Part shown: one piece after another, positions 33,901-43,920 of the stretch
How positions within the stretch are numbered: position 1 is the first letter of the stretch
Layout: each line of letters starts with the position of its first letter
NCBI GenBank assembly: GCA_963971285.1
Contig: OZ020246.1
Location: 18,893,217-18,957,216 of the forward strand
Origin: Astropecten irregularis
Lineage: Eukaryota > Echinodermata > Asteroidea > Paxillosida > Astropectinidae
Direction of reading: 5' to 3'
DNA length: 64,000 nt
Made by a program: the position numbers and the translations under genes
Notes under the pieces: generated by a model
Databases searched by the model: none
Told to the model about the DNA's origin: nothing
The model's input: only the letters and a program-made list of their open reading frames with translations

Positions 33901-36900
33901 CAGACCATGAGAACTGGTTGATATTCCGCCGGTACACAGATTTTGTGCGAGTAAATGATAAGGTAAAACGACTAACGAACGTTAAAATGTAGAAAGATGT
34001 ATTGAATAGGCTTTGCCCTAGAGAAATCTTTTCCTTGCTTTTGAACATTTAGCCATGCTTGACGGTGAGAATGGAAAACCAGTTTCTTTCATTATTTGTT
34101 GGCCAAGAGAAAAGGAACAAAATAATAGCTTTGTATCATCTACATTTGCAGTCTTTTTTGGAACTGCACCCTAGTATATCTGTTTCTTGTTTATCTGTAA
34201 TTGGAATTCTTTAGTGATTAAGAAGAGGAATGTAAAGGTTAACTCTGCCCCCCCTCCCCCACCCTCTACCCCCTACCCCCACAGTTGTGACAATGTACAG
34301 TTGTCCGGATAATGGGCGACTTTGGCGAACCAGTCTTCAAGTCAACAGCGCACGCGCATGCAATGGTGAGCATGCGCATGTTGTTTTGCGCATGCGTACG
34401 CATGTGTGCGTGTGCGCTGTTGACTTGATGACCGGTTCTCCAAAGTCATCCATTCTGTCCCAACTGACACATTTAAAGGGTGGAGGGGGAACAGATTTAC
34501 CCTTAACAAGGGCAACATAGAGGAATAATTTCAAGTTTGAATTTTGTTTATAAATCTCTTGCAGCTGAAAGAGATGTTCCCAGTCTTTCGGCTGGCCCTG
34601 CCTCCTAAAAGGTGGTTTGGAAGCAATTTCGACCCCAACTTCCTGGAAGATAGGCAGCTCGGCTTGCAAGCCTTTATCAACAACATCATCGGTCACAAAG
34701 ATATTGTACTCAGGTAAAATCAAGTATTTATGATAGAACCGGCTGAAACAGGAGGATGCAGTTTTTATTGCATTGGCCATCTCAAAAAAATACATTTCCT
34801 GTATTGTTGGTGTAGTAGTGGAATGCCACTATAACGAACATGGTGGGATGTACAGATATTGTCTGTTATAGTCATGATAGTGGTCGTTCGTTATAGTGAA
34901 TTAGAGAACCATAATTCAGTATGTATTGTACACACAAATTGGCCCAGCCAAAGATGATGTTTGGTATCTCTCTCGTCGTTTCACACTTGCCTCTGGCGAA
35001 CCCACCTTCAACCCGGGGCAAACTCAACCCGATTCAATTCACACTGCCTTTTTCAACCCGGGGCAAAAGTTTCAACCCGGGGCGAAAAATCTCAACCCTG
35101 GTCCAGAGCAGGGTTGACTTCAACCAGGGTTGAAGTCAATCTCGGGGTTGACACGGGGTTGAAAATTTAATTTTTGATCTTTAAAATATCCAAAATCATT
35201 TTGGTCACTGGTTTTACTCTTTTCTGGATAAATACAGCATTTCAGGCAGTATATGTATAATGTATACGGTATGTTTCCCCATCAACATCTTTATACCCTG
35301 TGAGTTATAGGTAAATCTGTGCAGATTTCTATTTCTGTATGCTAGTATGATACTAACACGTATCACCTTTAGTTTGGAGTTTTCTTTCCGAAACCAGAAT
35401 GCAACAAAAATTACGTTTGTATCATTCTTTCAGACAATAAACCTTTATTTGTATTTATTTGTCCTCATAGTGGCCCCGTGCGGGAGTTTCTATGTCTAGA
35501 TGATCCCCCAGGACCACATGACAACCTCGAAGAGAGCAGAGTAAGTATAGAAACAATGACACATTGCTAGGTGTTGATGAAGAATATAGTTCCGTAGTCT
35601 TAATAGTGCAAGATGGTGCTGTTGGGTTGTCCCGCTATCCGTGCCGATCATCACAAAATGGGCCAATTTCATTTACTCACAAACTTGTTTGCAGGCACTA
35701 TGTGAATCATTGGATGAAATTGTTTTTGGTCTTTGGTTTGACTCTTTTCTGGTTAAATACAGCATTTCAGGAAGAACGATTTTTAATAACAGTATGTTTC
35801 TACCACCACCATCTTTATACCCTGTAAGTTATAGGTAAATCTGTGAACATTTCTGTTTTGGTCTCTTACCAAAGTATGATACTACCTTTGAAACAATACT
35901 CACTTATTTGCAGGCACTATGTGAATCATTGGATGAAACTGTGTACAGTCTGCGCATGGAGCTAGCGGAACGAGACCGGCAGATTGCCATGCTCAGTACT
36001 GAACTTCACACGGCACAAGAACAGATCAGTCAACTACGTCAAAGTCAGATACAAAGGTAAGACGAATAGCAGGATCATTTGCATGCAGTCACTCTAGTCA
36101 TTGTTCAGTGTTTGAGTTGAAGTAATCTCCAGTCACTAAAATGCCCGTCCATTTACTCATGTAGTGAGGAACTTTCAAGGAGCTTAGTATGATTTTTGTT
36201 TTCAAAGTTTTGTTTTTAATTCTCGGCAAATTTAATGGAACCCTCCTGGATTTTCGACTGGTTCTTTCCTCATAAAGATTGTCCTTTGTATTACAACTGC
36301 AGTGGGGCAACAAAATCAGACTCCACGCAAAACTCCTCCACTCCCGTGTCTGGTGAAAACTCAACCATAGAGGGCGACCTTCATTCTCAGGCAGAGGCTG
36401 ATCAGTCCTTGTCGTTCACCCCAGCAGATGTCAACATTAGCAGGTATAATATGGCTGATGTCATTTTTGAACACAAATTTACAATTTATAAAAAAAGATC
36501 TTGTTTATTGGAGACATTTGCATCTTATGAAAAAAATCAAAACTTGCAATACTGGGTATCTTGTATCCTATAGAGCCATTACATGAAATTACAGTGTTCA
36601 TATAGATCAGGGCTGACATCGTGGTACTTTCATTCTCATGAAGTTGACAACCGTTGAAAACCAACGTGTAGATGTCGCAAGCTACGGACAAATCAAGTAC
36701 AAACTGTCCGTCGTCGAGTCGTGATTCCAAGTATGCTTGTCAAGAAGCAGAGATTGTGTTCTGTGCGACTGCCATAGACAAGTCATAGTTTGTCCTCAGA
36801 CAATAATCCTTCTTTGAAGTTATGTATACTAAGATTGAACAATTCTGGCATCCGAAGTTATCGTCTTAAGAACCTTACAACTTGCCGCTTTGTTTTCATC

Positions 36901-37568
36901 ACTCCAAGGTCTGCGAGTTGAATGACGTCACTCCGCGCTGACCGATATTACTGTTTGTTATTTTGCCATCCTGTGAAACATTGAATAGAATGAATCTCAT
37001 TTTGAATACCGGTGTAATGGCATGCTTGTCTCCTATTTCTGTTTGTCTCCCTTTTTAATCCTTTTGTAATTATTCCTGTCCAGGGATTTGAAACTTCAGA
37101 TTTAAATCTGAATTCCGATTTTTTGTTTAGATTTTAACTCAGAATTTCAGCTTTTTGTACACCCGCTCTGTACAAAAGGAACTTTTAATTTTCCGCTTTT
37201 TCCGCGGTGTTTTCAAATTTTGTGTGTGTGGCCACTCACATTCCTGTTCTGTCTGACGTGTTAGATTTTATGTTTCTCTTTGACATTTGATATTTCTTTT
37301 CTTATGTAGGCCTACCTTTACATTTTTCACTATTGGACTCTCATATGGATGTGCACCGTTTTGACAAATCCATTATCCTGATTGGCATAGTTATTTTTGT
37401 GTTAAACACAGGTGCGAGCCACCACATAATGAGGATTCAGCATCGACAGGTGACGCTGGAAGCCGATCCTTGTCAAGTACGTCATCGTCTGGACTGAAAC
37501 AGGGCACAGTGCAAAGCAATGAAGAGGAGAACCAGCGCTCCAAACCTAACATCATCACAGTCACATAG
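30964..37568 (+). CDS. SNX16: Sorting nexin 16 (PX domain + coiled coil)
   Basis: Seven coding exons join with consistent phases to give 386 codons: 30964-31377 (exon opens at 30949 after an AG), 33876-33962, 34565-34713, 35471-35540, 35914-36056, 36303-36443 and 37412-37568 (stop TAG 37566). SNX16 binds PI3P on early and recycling endosomes and sorts receptor cargo. Residues 1-122 are a low-complexity Ser/Gly-rich N-terminus. The PX domain begins at [16 protein letters not shown] (123-138) and includes the basic RRYTDF motif (156-161), the LPPKRWF loop (179-185) and the [11 protein letters not shown] helix. [20 protein letters not shown] follows, closely matching vertebrate SNX16. A coiled coil ([20 protein letters not shown]) comes next, then a Ser-rich, less conserved tail ending ITVT. 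An out-of-frame ATG at 30956 precedes the chosen start. Vertebrate SNX16 is about 344 residues, so this tail is somewhat longer. A 5' non-coding exon further upstream is implied by the acceptor before 30949 but was not located. Confidence 0.95.
31471..31822 (+). mobile_element. TTAA-family foldback element A, copy in SNX16 intron 1
   Basis: Starts at TTAA (31471-31474) followed by AGGTACTATCATAATTTGG, a diverged form of the family terminus. The central TTTTATCTTTTAAAGATAAA palindrome is present. The right terminus is decayed. Confidence 0.75.
33179..33409 (-). mobile_element. Foldback element with AGGCTC-rich arms, copy 2
   Basis: Ends GGGCGTTTTCGAAACGGAGG and CCTCCGTTTCGAAAACGCCC. The inner part ACAACCTATATTTTCAGC is shared with copy 1. 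In SNX16 intron 1. Confidence 0.85.
33411..33515 (+). repeat. Three-unit tandem repeat, ~42 bp period
   Basis: GAGGGCAGCAAACATCTTCC occurs near 33413 and 33455, and again in shortened form near 33496, each followed by A-rich sequence. It directly abuts the foldback element at 33179-33409. Confidence 0.75.
34308..34458 (+). mobile_element. Hairpin element with GCGCATGC-rich loop in SNX16 intron 2
   Basis: Arms GACTTTGGCGAACCAGTC / GACCGGTTCTCCAAAGTC, then TCAAGTCAACAGCGCAC / GTGCGCTGTTGACTTGA. The loop has several CATGCGCATG motifs, including TGCGCATGCG (34387-34396), the same decamer found twice in the ZNFX1 promoter. Confidence 0.75.
34990..35166 (+). repeat. CAACCCGGGG repeat cluster with inverted copies
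   Basis: CAACCCGGGG-type motifs recur in the left part and GGGTTGAAGTC-type complements in the right part, so the segment can fold back. Probably a small transposon remnant. In SNX16 intron 3. Confidence 0.6.
35165..35365 (-). mobile_element. Element A, half copy in SNX16 intron 3
   Basis: Reverse-orientation match to the left half of the family (ATACAGCATTTCAGGCAG, ATCTTTATACCCTGTGAGTT). It ends near a diverged TAGTATGATACTAACACGT. Confidence 0.6.
35690..35893 (-). mobile_element. Element A fragment with a duplicated start of SNX16 exon 5
   Basis: 35722-35893 is a reverse-orientation half copy of element A ending ACCAAAGTATGATACTACCTTT. Directly left of it, 35691-35721 repeats the acceptor and first coding bases of SNX16 exon 5 (TTTGCAG|GCACTATGTGAATC). 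The true exon starts at 35914, just right of the transposon fragment. The SNX16 sequence therefore flanks the fragment as a direct repeat of roughly 40 bp. Confidence 0.75.
36603..36957 (-). mobile_element. Deletion derivative of the 26445-27502 element in SNX16 intron 6
   Basis: Matches about 210 bp of one end (CTTTCATTCTCATGAAGTTG, CTTGTCAAGAAGCAGA, GAC..TAGTTTGTCCTCAGAC) and about 70 bp of the other (TGACGTCACTCCGCGCTGA) in reverse orientation. About 700 bp of interior is missing. Confidence 0.78.
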
Positions 37569-37916
37569 TCTGGTAAAGGAGGAAGCATCATAATGGAGCC
37601 AGCGCTGAAATGGTACAAAGTCGGCAATTTCTTTGTTTTCTGATACAGAAATAGATGCTACTCCCCAGAATTAATGCCTGGTTTTTACAAAGGAACACAG
37701 AGAATCCAAAGTCATGATGTCACAATAGCTAGGGTTGTTTTAACCCTACAGTTACCATCCAACCCTTGTCACATACAATTATTGAAAACTTCGGCCATTT
37801 TGGATTGATTCAATTTACAAGTATACAGTAGTATGAATTAACTTAATATTACAACCAGTGTCTTTTCTTTATTGGGTGTTTTGGGGGTTTCTAACACATG
37901 TGTGTACATCAAACTA

Positions 37917-38410
37917 CAGTGTGTCCCCAAAAACCAATACCCATTTTAAACAAAATATGAAATGAAAATGTATTTTTCAGCCATTTGATTTTTAATCTTT
38001 TGCATTCACTATCTTCCATGGCATATTTTGACCCAATTTCCATGCAATCATTTAATATGCATCACTGAGCAATAACTGATTGTCTGAAAGGGTCCATTTT
38101 GCTGCCATCACATTGAGTGACAATATATGGTGGTTATCTTACTATTCTTAGTTGTGATCTGCAGATGTCCCCTCACTACACACAGATCACTACTATGATG
38201 ATCACCATTGTCCCTCATTTGCAATGGTAGCAAAATTGACTTTTCCCAGACAATCAGTAATTGCTCGGTGATGCATGAACGGATTGCATCGAAATTGGGT
38301 CAGAATATGCCCAGGGAGATATTGAATGCAATATACTAAAATCAAATAGCTGAAAACATATAATTTTGTTGATAATGGGTATTGTGGTTTTTTTTGGGGG
38401 GGACACACTG
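37917..38410 (+). mobile_element. Tc1/mariner-type foldback element
   Basis: Long inverted repeats (about 190 bp each) with tips CAGTGTGTCCCC and GGGACACACTG, flanked by TA on both sides (37915-37916 and 38411-38412). The arms share TTGACCCAATTTC/GAAATTGGGTCA and TGATTGTCTG/CAGACAATCA. 494 bp, no ORF. It lies just after the SNX16 stop, in the presumed 3' UTR. Confidence 0.82.
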
Positions 38411-38802
38411 TAGAGATATACAATAATGATATTGATAATACTAGCAATACATGTCTTAATACACAATAATGTATTTCTAATTTGGCTCGTTACTTACTGG
38501 ACTGCATTATTGCCAGTGGTCTTTATTTTCTCATACTGTGCAAAGACTGGCTCCTAGTGCAATTCAACCTTACAACTGAATGCAAGGCTTTTCAGACTAT
38601 ACATAGTTTGTAGCATATCAAGGTCACCAATGGTTTATTGGAGCTCAGGTGTCATACGTATATAGTCACATTCCTAAAAATGTTCATTTACTTAAACGTT
38701 CCAATTTACAATTTGACTTGTAATGTATATTGTAAGCATTTGATTTATGTTGACATTGCATACAAGGATTGATGTGCATTTCAGCAATGAATGATTTTTG
38801 TC

Positions 38803-39164
38803 TTAAAGGTAGTATCATACATTGGTTTATGTCAAAGAAATACAGATTCATGGGCAAAAATATCAAGGACGATACAGTAATAGTCATCTGTGAAAATTTC
38901 AGTCCCATACGGTGCCCACTTTTTGAGAAAACAGTGAAAAACGACCACAGGATTTCTTAAGTCTTTTCTGTTTTATTTTTCATCTTTTAAAAGATCAAAA
39001 ATATTTTCAGTCGTTGTTTTACTAATTTCTGAATAATTACAGCATTTCAGGTGGAAAAATTTGAACGGTATGTTTCTACCACCACCATCTTACCCTGTAA
39101 GTTATACGTAATTCTGTGAACATTTCTGTTTTGGTGTCTTACCAAAGTATGGTACTACCTTTAA
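38803..39164 (-). mobile_element. TTAA-family element A, full-length copy
   Basis: Bounded by TTAA at 38803-38806 and 39161-39164 with termini AGGTAGTATCATACATTGG and CCAAAGTATGGTACTACCT. Central GATCTTTTAAAAGATC-like palindrome. 362 bp, no ORF. Confidence 0.85.
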
Positions 39165-39549
39165 CTTCACTTTCAAGTAATCATCCTTGTTTTTAAGTTT
39201 ATAATGCAAAGCATTAATACTCTTAAGGGTCATTCACTGAAATGGGGGTTTAATGAAATTATACTGAGGGTACCAATGCCATCGTAATTACTACAAAGTT
39301 AATAGATAGATAATATATAATGTAAAATAATAGCTATTTAAATATATGGGAGACTTTGAAAGGCATAACTTCTTATGAAATACCAGGGTATTAAAGATTT
39401 GATTGCAATTTATTGTTTTTAAGCTTATACATTGGCCAAGGGGCTAAGAAAGGCCTTTGTACCTAGAACATAGATCCCAGGTCCCATATACACAGGATAT
39501 TTCCCCCCCCCAAATGTTAAAACAATATATGAAATATATTTAAAGGCGA

Positions 39550-39701
39550 GGGGTCGAATCACGAAGCCCTACGATCGATCGTAACGATCGATCGTAACTT
39601 GAGTTACAAAGGATAGCCCATCGTATCCTACGGAGGGCTAATGCATTCATAAGTCCTACGATTGATATTTAAGTTACGATGAGTTTGGTGAAATCGACCC
39701 C
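39550..39701 (+). mobile_element. GGGGTCGA-ended foldback element with GATCGATCGTAA core
   Basis: Ends GGGGTCGAATCACGAAGC and GGTGAAATCGACCCC. The core is CGATCGATCGTAACGATCGA. 152 bp. It shares its ends with 20579-20712. Confidence 0.75.
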
Positions 39702-39742
39702 AGATTATGTGACTGAACCATTAAAACTGCTTTTAAATGTAA

Positions 39743-40126
39743 ATGGATAGTCAGACATGTAAAATGACGGGCATTGACACCAATACATGGGAATGCCGCG
39801 CAGAGAGACGCTTAGACGGGCGCCTCACTGTCAAAAAGGGCGTCAAGGAAGCCGAGATGGGTCAGAAAAAAAGAACTTGCTGGCCAAGCGGACCAGGAGG
39901 AAGGAGAAACAACATCAACCTCAGCTTGCTTCGTTGTTTGATTGCAGCAGGTGCAACAGAGAGTCTGCCACTCCAAAATCAGGTTCTTCAGCCACTCTCG
40001 AAAGTGCCGATTGACACTTTCTTTGTAGCTAGACTCTATCCCTGGATGTTACACCATCGTCTCCCGTAGACGGAAGGATGCCGAGGATTGGATGGTCAGA
40101 AATTTAATCAATGAACGTTTTGAAGT
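39743..40126 (+). other. Possible coding remnant downstream of SNX16
   Basis: About 380 bp of GC-richer sequence within AT-rich flanks. One frame reads LLAKRTRRKEKQHQPQ (inside 39787-40014). A different frame, directly after an acceptor-like TTTCTTTGTAG ending at 40028, reads IVSRRRKDAEDWMVRNLINE and stops at 40124-40126. The segments could be an alternative SNX16 3' exon, a degraded gene or chance. I do not recognise either product. Confidence 0.22.
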
Positions 40127-40624
40127 GTTCTGAAAGTGCCTAAATGTTATCTACTTTATCAATGAAATGTAAATATTACAAAAATGCATGTTTTCCAGAA
40201 TATTGTATTGAGCTGTATATATTGAAATATTAATCTTGCCTACTAATTCTGCAATTCTGGCTTGACTTGTTTAAGTTTATTAAAAGACTTGTCAACAACG
40301 ATCAAGTCTTTTTGGATGAGTGATCATGTGGCTTTTATACATCAGGGTCAAGGATGCACGGTGCTACCATGGAAGTAATGACTAGTGAGCAGTTTGTGGC
40401 TCTCTTACTTTGAGTTTGAAGTTAGATTTGAATAACCTAGGCTTCCCAAATTGGGCACAAAAACACAATTATGTGCTTGTTGTCTCCAGTGGAAACCCAT
40501 GAAATGATCAATCTCATTTCTTTGTTACAACCAAGCAGTCACATTGGTTGGCATTTGGTTAGTCTTTTTTTTTTCCTGCAGTGTGAATTAAGCTTCCAAA
40601 ATTGTAAATTGTTTAAGGTTGTTT

Positions 40625-40975
40625 TTAAAGGTACGTAATTTCATACTTTGGTTTTTGTCAAAGAAATGCAGATTCATGGGCAAAAATATCAAGAAAGATA
40701 CAGTAACAGTCATCTGTGAAGTTCCATGCAGTGCCCACTTTTTGAGTGAAAAACGACCACAGTAGTTTTAAATCACTTTTTACAGATTTTCCGAAGATCA
40801 AAATTGTTTTTGGTAAATTGGTTTTTACTCTTTTCTTGATATATACAGCATTTCAGGCAGACGCATTTTAACAGTATGTTTCTACCATCACCATCTTTAT
40901 ACCTTTAAGTTATAGGTAAATATGTGAAGATTTCTGTTTTGGTTTCCTACCAAAGTATGATACTACATGTACGTG
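40625..40975 (-). mobile_element. Element A copy, nearly complete
   Basis: Begins at TTAA 40625-40628 with AGGTACGTAATTTCATACTT and ends near ACCAAAGTATGATACTACAT. It is the same body as 38803-39164, with small deletions. Confidence 0.75.
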
Positions 40976-41925
40976 TAAAGTACTACAAGTATTTTGTTTT
41001 TACTCCTTGAACTAAATTTGGGTAGTGTGTTGGTTTATTGAAAATTAAAGTAATGGCATGTAGAAAATTGACGTTTAATTACCTGAACTGCTGCCGAGAA
41101 TTCAATTGCTGTCTTCAATCATCATTTCTCTTTAGTATGAAGTGTATGAAGTGCATGATGATTTGTGGAATTAATTTTTGCCAATAATGGTGTTTATGCG
41201 GTGTTTCATTGCCAATTATTGATGTTTATCAAATGAACATTGTATTGTATTAGCTTTCAAAGCTATAGCTTTATCGCACTGTTCACCTTCATATTTGGTT
41301 TTTCATTCCGTCTGCTCTTGCATACATAATTGTTAAGATTGTAATTCATATTATGGTCATCCGTGCTTTTTGTACAAATTTAATTGTCAAAACAAAGAAG
41401 TTATTTTTATATGCACTAATGAAATTGAATAGATTGTAATGGTCACATTGGAAGTTCCTTAACAGTAAAATTGCAATAAAGAGGAAATCATATTTAATCA
41501 GTCGTAGATTTCTTTCGAAGTTATTTCTTGTTTTTCTTGATATCTCGGCAGTCAATAGAACTCATTAAATTTGACTATAAATACATATATTGATTATATA
41601 TTGATATATTTATTATGGCCATCCGTGCTTGAGGAATTAAATGAAAACCTGTCCAAAAACAAAATGTTTTAAGTTTAAACGAAAGGTAAACATGATTGGT
41701 AAATTATTGACTGAATATTTTGGGTGGACAATTCTTTTTTTTTATGAATATGGAAATGAAACCATAGGGCTCCAATCTGTATGAATTTCAATCAGATTGA
41801 AGCCATGCATCTTAACACATGGTGTAGGGGGACCAGAGGGACAACTTCAATGCAAGCAACTCATCCCAACTCATTACCAGAACTTCGCCAAGTATTATCC
41901 GTCAGGAATGTATATGACATGGAAG

Positions 41926-42285
41926 TTAAAGGTAGTATCATACTTTGGTAAGACACCAAAACAGAAATGTTCACAGATTTACGTATAACTTACAGGGTAT
42001 GAAGATGATGCTGGTAGAAACCTACCGTGAAATGTTTTCTGCCTGAAATGGTGTATTTATCAAGAAATTAGTAAAACAACGACCGAAAATCTTTTTGATC
42101 TTTTAAAAGATCAAAAATAAAAGAGAAAATACTTAAGAAATACTGTGGCCGGTTTTCACTGTTTTTCTCAAAAAGTGGACAACGTATGGGACTGAAATTT
42201 TCACAGATGACTGTTACTGTATCTGTCTTGATATTTTTGCCCATGAATCTCTTTGACAAAAACCAAAGTATGATACTACCTTTAA
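41926..42285 (+). mobile_element. TTAA-family element A, best full-length copy
   Basis: TTAA at 41926-41929 and 42282-42285; 20-bp terminal inverted repeats AGGTAGTATCATACTTTGGT; central palindrome GATCTTTTAAAAGATC near 42099-42114. 360 bp and non-coding. TTAA targeting is typical of piggyBac-type transposases, so a piggyBac-mobilised MITE is the best guess. Confidence 0.88.
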
Positions 42286-42620
42286 CAGAATCAATGCCGC
42301 GGAAAGAGCAGCTTTGGGACACAATGTAACTTGCCGAGAACCTTTTGCTTTATAAAAAAATGTGTACTTGCTCTGTCGCCGGACTTTCTGAAGGACACGG
42401 AACCTGAAAGGCACTAAAAGGTGTGACCCCATGTAGTTTGTATGGACGCTTTGGATTGCCAAGCAGTGACGTATCTGATTCTGAGGGGAGGGCTGGCAAA
42501 GGGGTGGGGGTCACGCCCGGTGCCACTTTTTAAATTAAAAAAAAAACACCAAAGATAACCCCCCCCCCCGGCCCCCCCCCCCCCCCCCCCAAATAATACT
42601 GGATAGGGGCCTACTCTTGT

Positions 42621-42943
42621 TTAAAAGTAGTATTATACTTTGGTACCGAAGCAGAAATGGTGATGGTAGAAACATACCGTTAAGATATTTCTGCCTGAAA
42701 TGCTGTATTTATCCAGAAAAGAGTAAAACAAGTGACACAAATAATTTTTGATCTTTTAAAGATCAAAAATAAAAGAGAAAAGACTTTATGCAGAAATAGT
42801 GTGGCCGTTTTTCACTGTTTTCTCAAAAAGTGGGCGTCGTATGGGACTTTTTCACAGATGACTTTTACTGTATCTTCCTTGATAATTTTTGCCCATGAAT
42901 CTGCATTTCTTTGACAAAAACCAAAGTATGATATTACCTTTAA
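42621..42943 (+). mobile_element. TTAA-family element A copy
   Basis: TTAA at 42621-42624 and 42940-42943; termini AAGTAGTATTATACTTTGGT and CCAAAGTATGATATTACC. About 320 bp with an internal deletion relative to 41926-42285. Confidence 0.82.
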
Positions 42944-43333
42944 GTTGATCACGCGATGTCGTGTTGCTGGTAGCGACGTTTCGGGCTGCTGGTACTGCTA
43001 GCCATAGCCTTCATCAGGCAACTGATGAAGTTCTTGGAAATGCAATGAACAAAAGGAGGAAAGATTCCAATTTCAAATTGTCAGATTTTATAGCCTCAGA
43101 AGTTGGAATTAGGGGTGCAATGTTAGCGCTTGGGGGGGGGGCGTGTCCCCCAGCTTTCGAGGGACACATAAAAGAGGGAAAGTAAGTTTGTTTATAATTA
43201 TATAAACAAAAATCTTGCTAGGTACGGCACCCTGACTTAAATTTACCAAGTGTTATGTTTGGTGTTTAAGCACCAGCTTGCTTGGCATGGTTCACGTAGT
43301 GATCGTGAGTGACCACATGTTACTTGCTTTTAG

Positions 43334-43434
43334 TCAGTGTGCAGCTCGGTATCAGTGAGGCAACACCTGTAGACCTCATCTTAAATAAAAGACCAAAGTC
43401 TGCCTTGAACCTCCTTGAAATTCGAACCCAACTG
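43334..43434 (+). other. Orphan exon-like segment, 33 codons
   Basis: A TGCTTTTAG acceptor precedes an open segment reading SVQLGISEATPVDLILNKRP and then KSALNLLEIRTQL, ending at CTG|GTGAGT. The phases are 1 in, 0 out. The nearby upstream open segment (42961-43183) does not match this phase. There is no recognised family and no neighbouring exons. Confidence 0.25.
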
Positions 43435-43600
43435 GTGAGTTTTTATCTTCTTCAGGTTATACAATATGTGTGTTTGTGGACAAGTGGTTTCCAAAACTAG
43501 GAAAAGGAAAGCAACTTTTTGTAAATCGACTTGCCGTTCGTTCTGTCCTATTCAGTATTAGCAAGATTTGTGGAAAGAGGGCGGGGCTTTGATTTGTGAG

Positions 43601-43912
43601 CAGGCGCGGTTCTACGGGGGGGGGGGGGGGGGGTTAGGGGGGCTGTAGCCCCCCCAAAATTTTGTCTAGCCCCCCCAAAAAAATGCAAGTGAAAAAAAAA
43701 ATTATTGAAAATACTGGATTTTTTCTGTTATTAAGCGCCAATTACATAAAAACGCGTTGTGTGGGCTATAATGTGCATGCACGTTTTTCGACCCCAAATA
43801 AGACATAGCAGAAGCGAGGGTTAGAAGATCCCAAAATATTGGGTCTTCTAGCCCCCCAAAAAATAATGGCTCTTCTAGCCCCCCAAAAATTTTGGCTCTA
43901 GAACTGCGCCTG
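43601..43912 (+). mobile_element. hAT-like non-autonomous element with perfect 8-bp target duplication
   Basis: Ends CAGGCGCGGTTCTA and TAGAACTGCGCCTG, flanked on both sides by TTTGTGAG (43593-43600 and 43913-43920). The interior has G-runs and C-runs (TAGCCCCCC repeated). 312 bp. Confidence 0.88.
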
Positions 43913-43920
43913 TTTGTGAG

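Noticed and set aside
34230-34285. C-rich tract as a promoter or telomere-like repeat
   Set aside because: Simple CCCC-rich low-complexity sequence in an SNX16 intron.
42465-42615. Third hAT-like element (CAGTGACGTATCTG start)
   Set aside because: The left tip resembles a hAT terminus but no matching right tip or target duplication is visible; only C-runs remain.
42961-43183. ORF of 74 codons before the orphan exon at 43334
   Set aside because: Starts at a non-ATG codon, includes a G-run/C-run repeat and an AACGTTTCG...CTTCATCAGG-type dispersed repeat, and its donor phase does not fit 43334.
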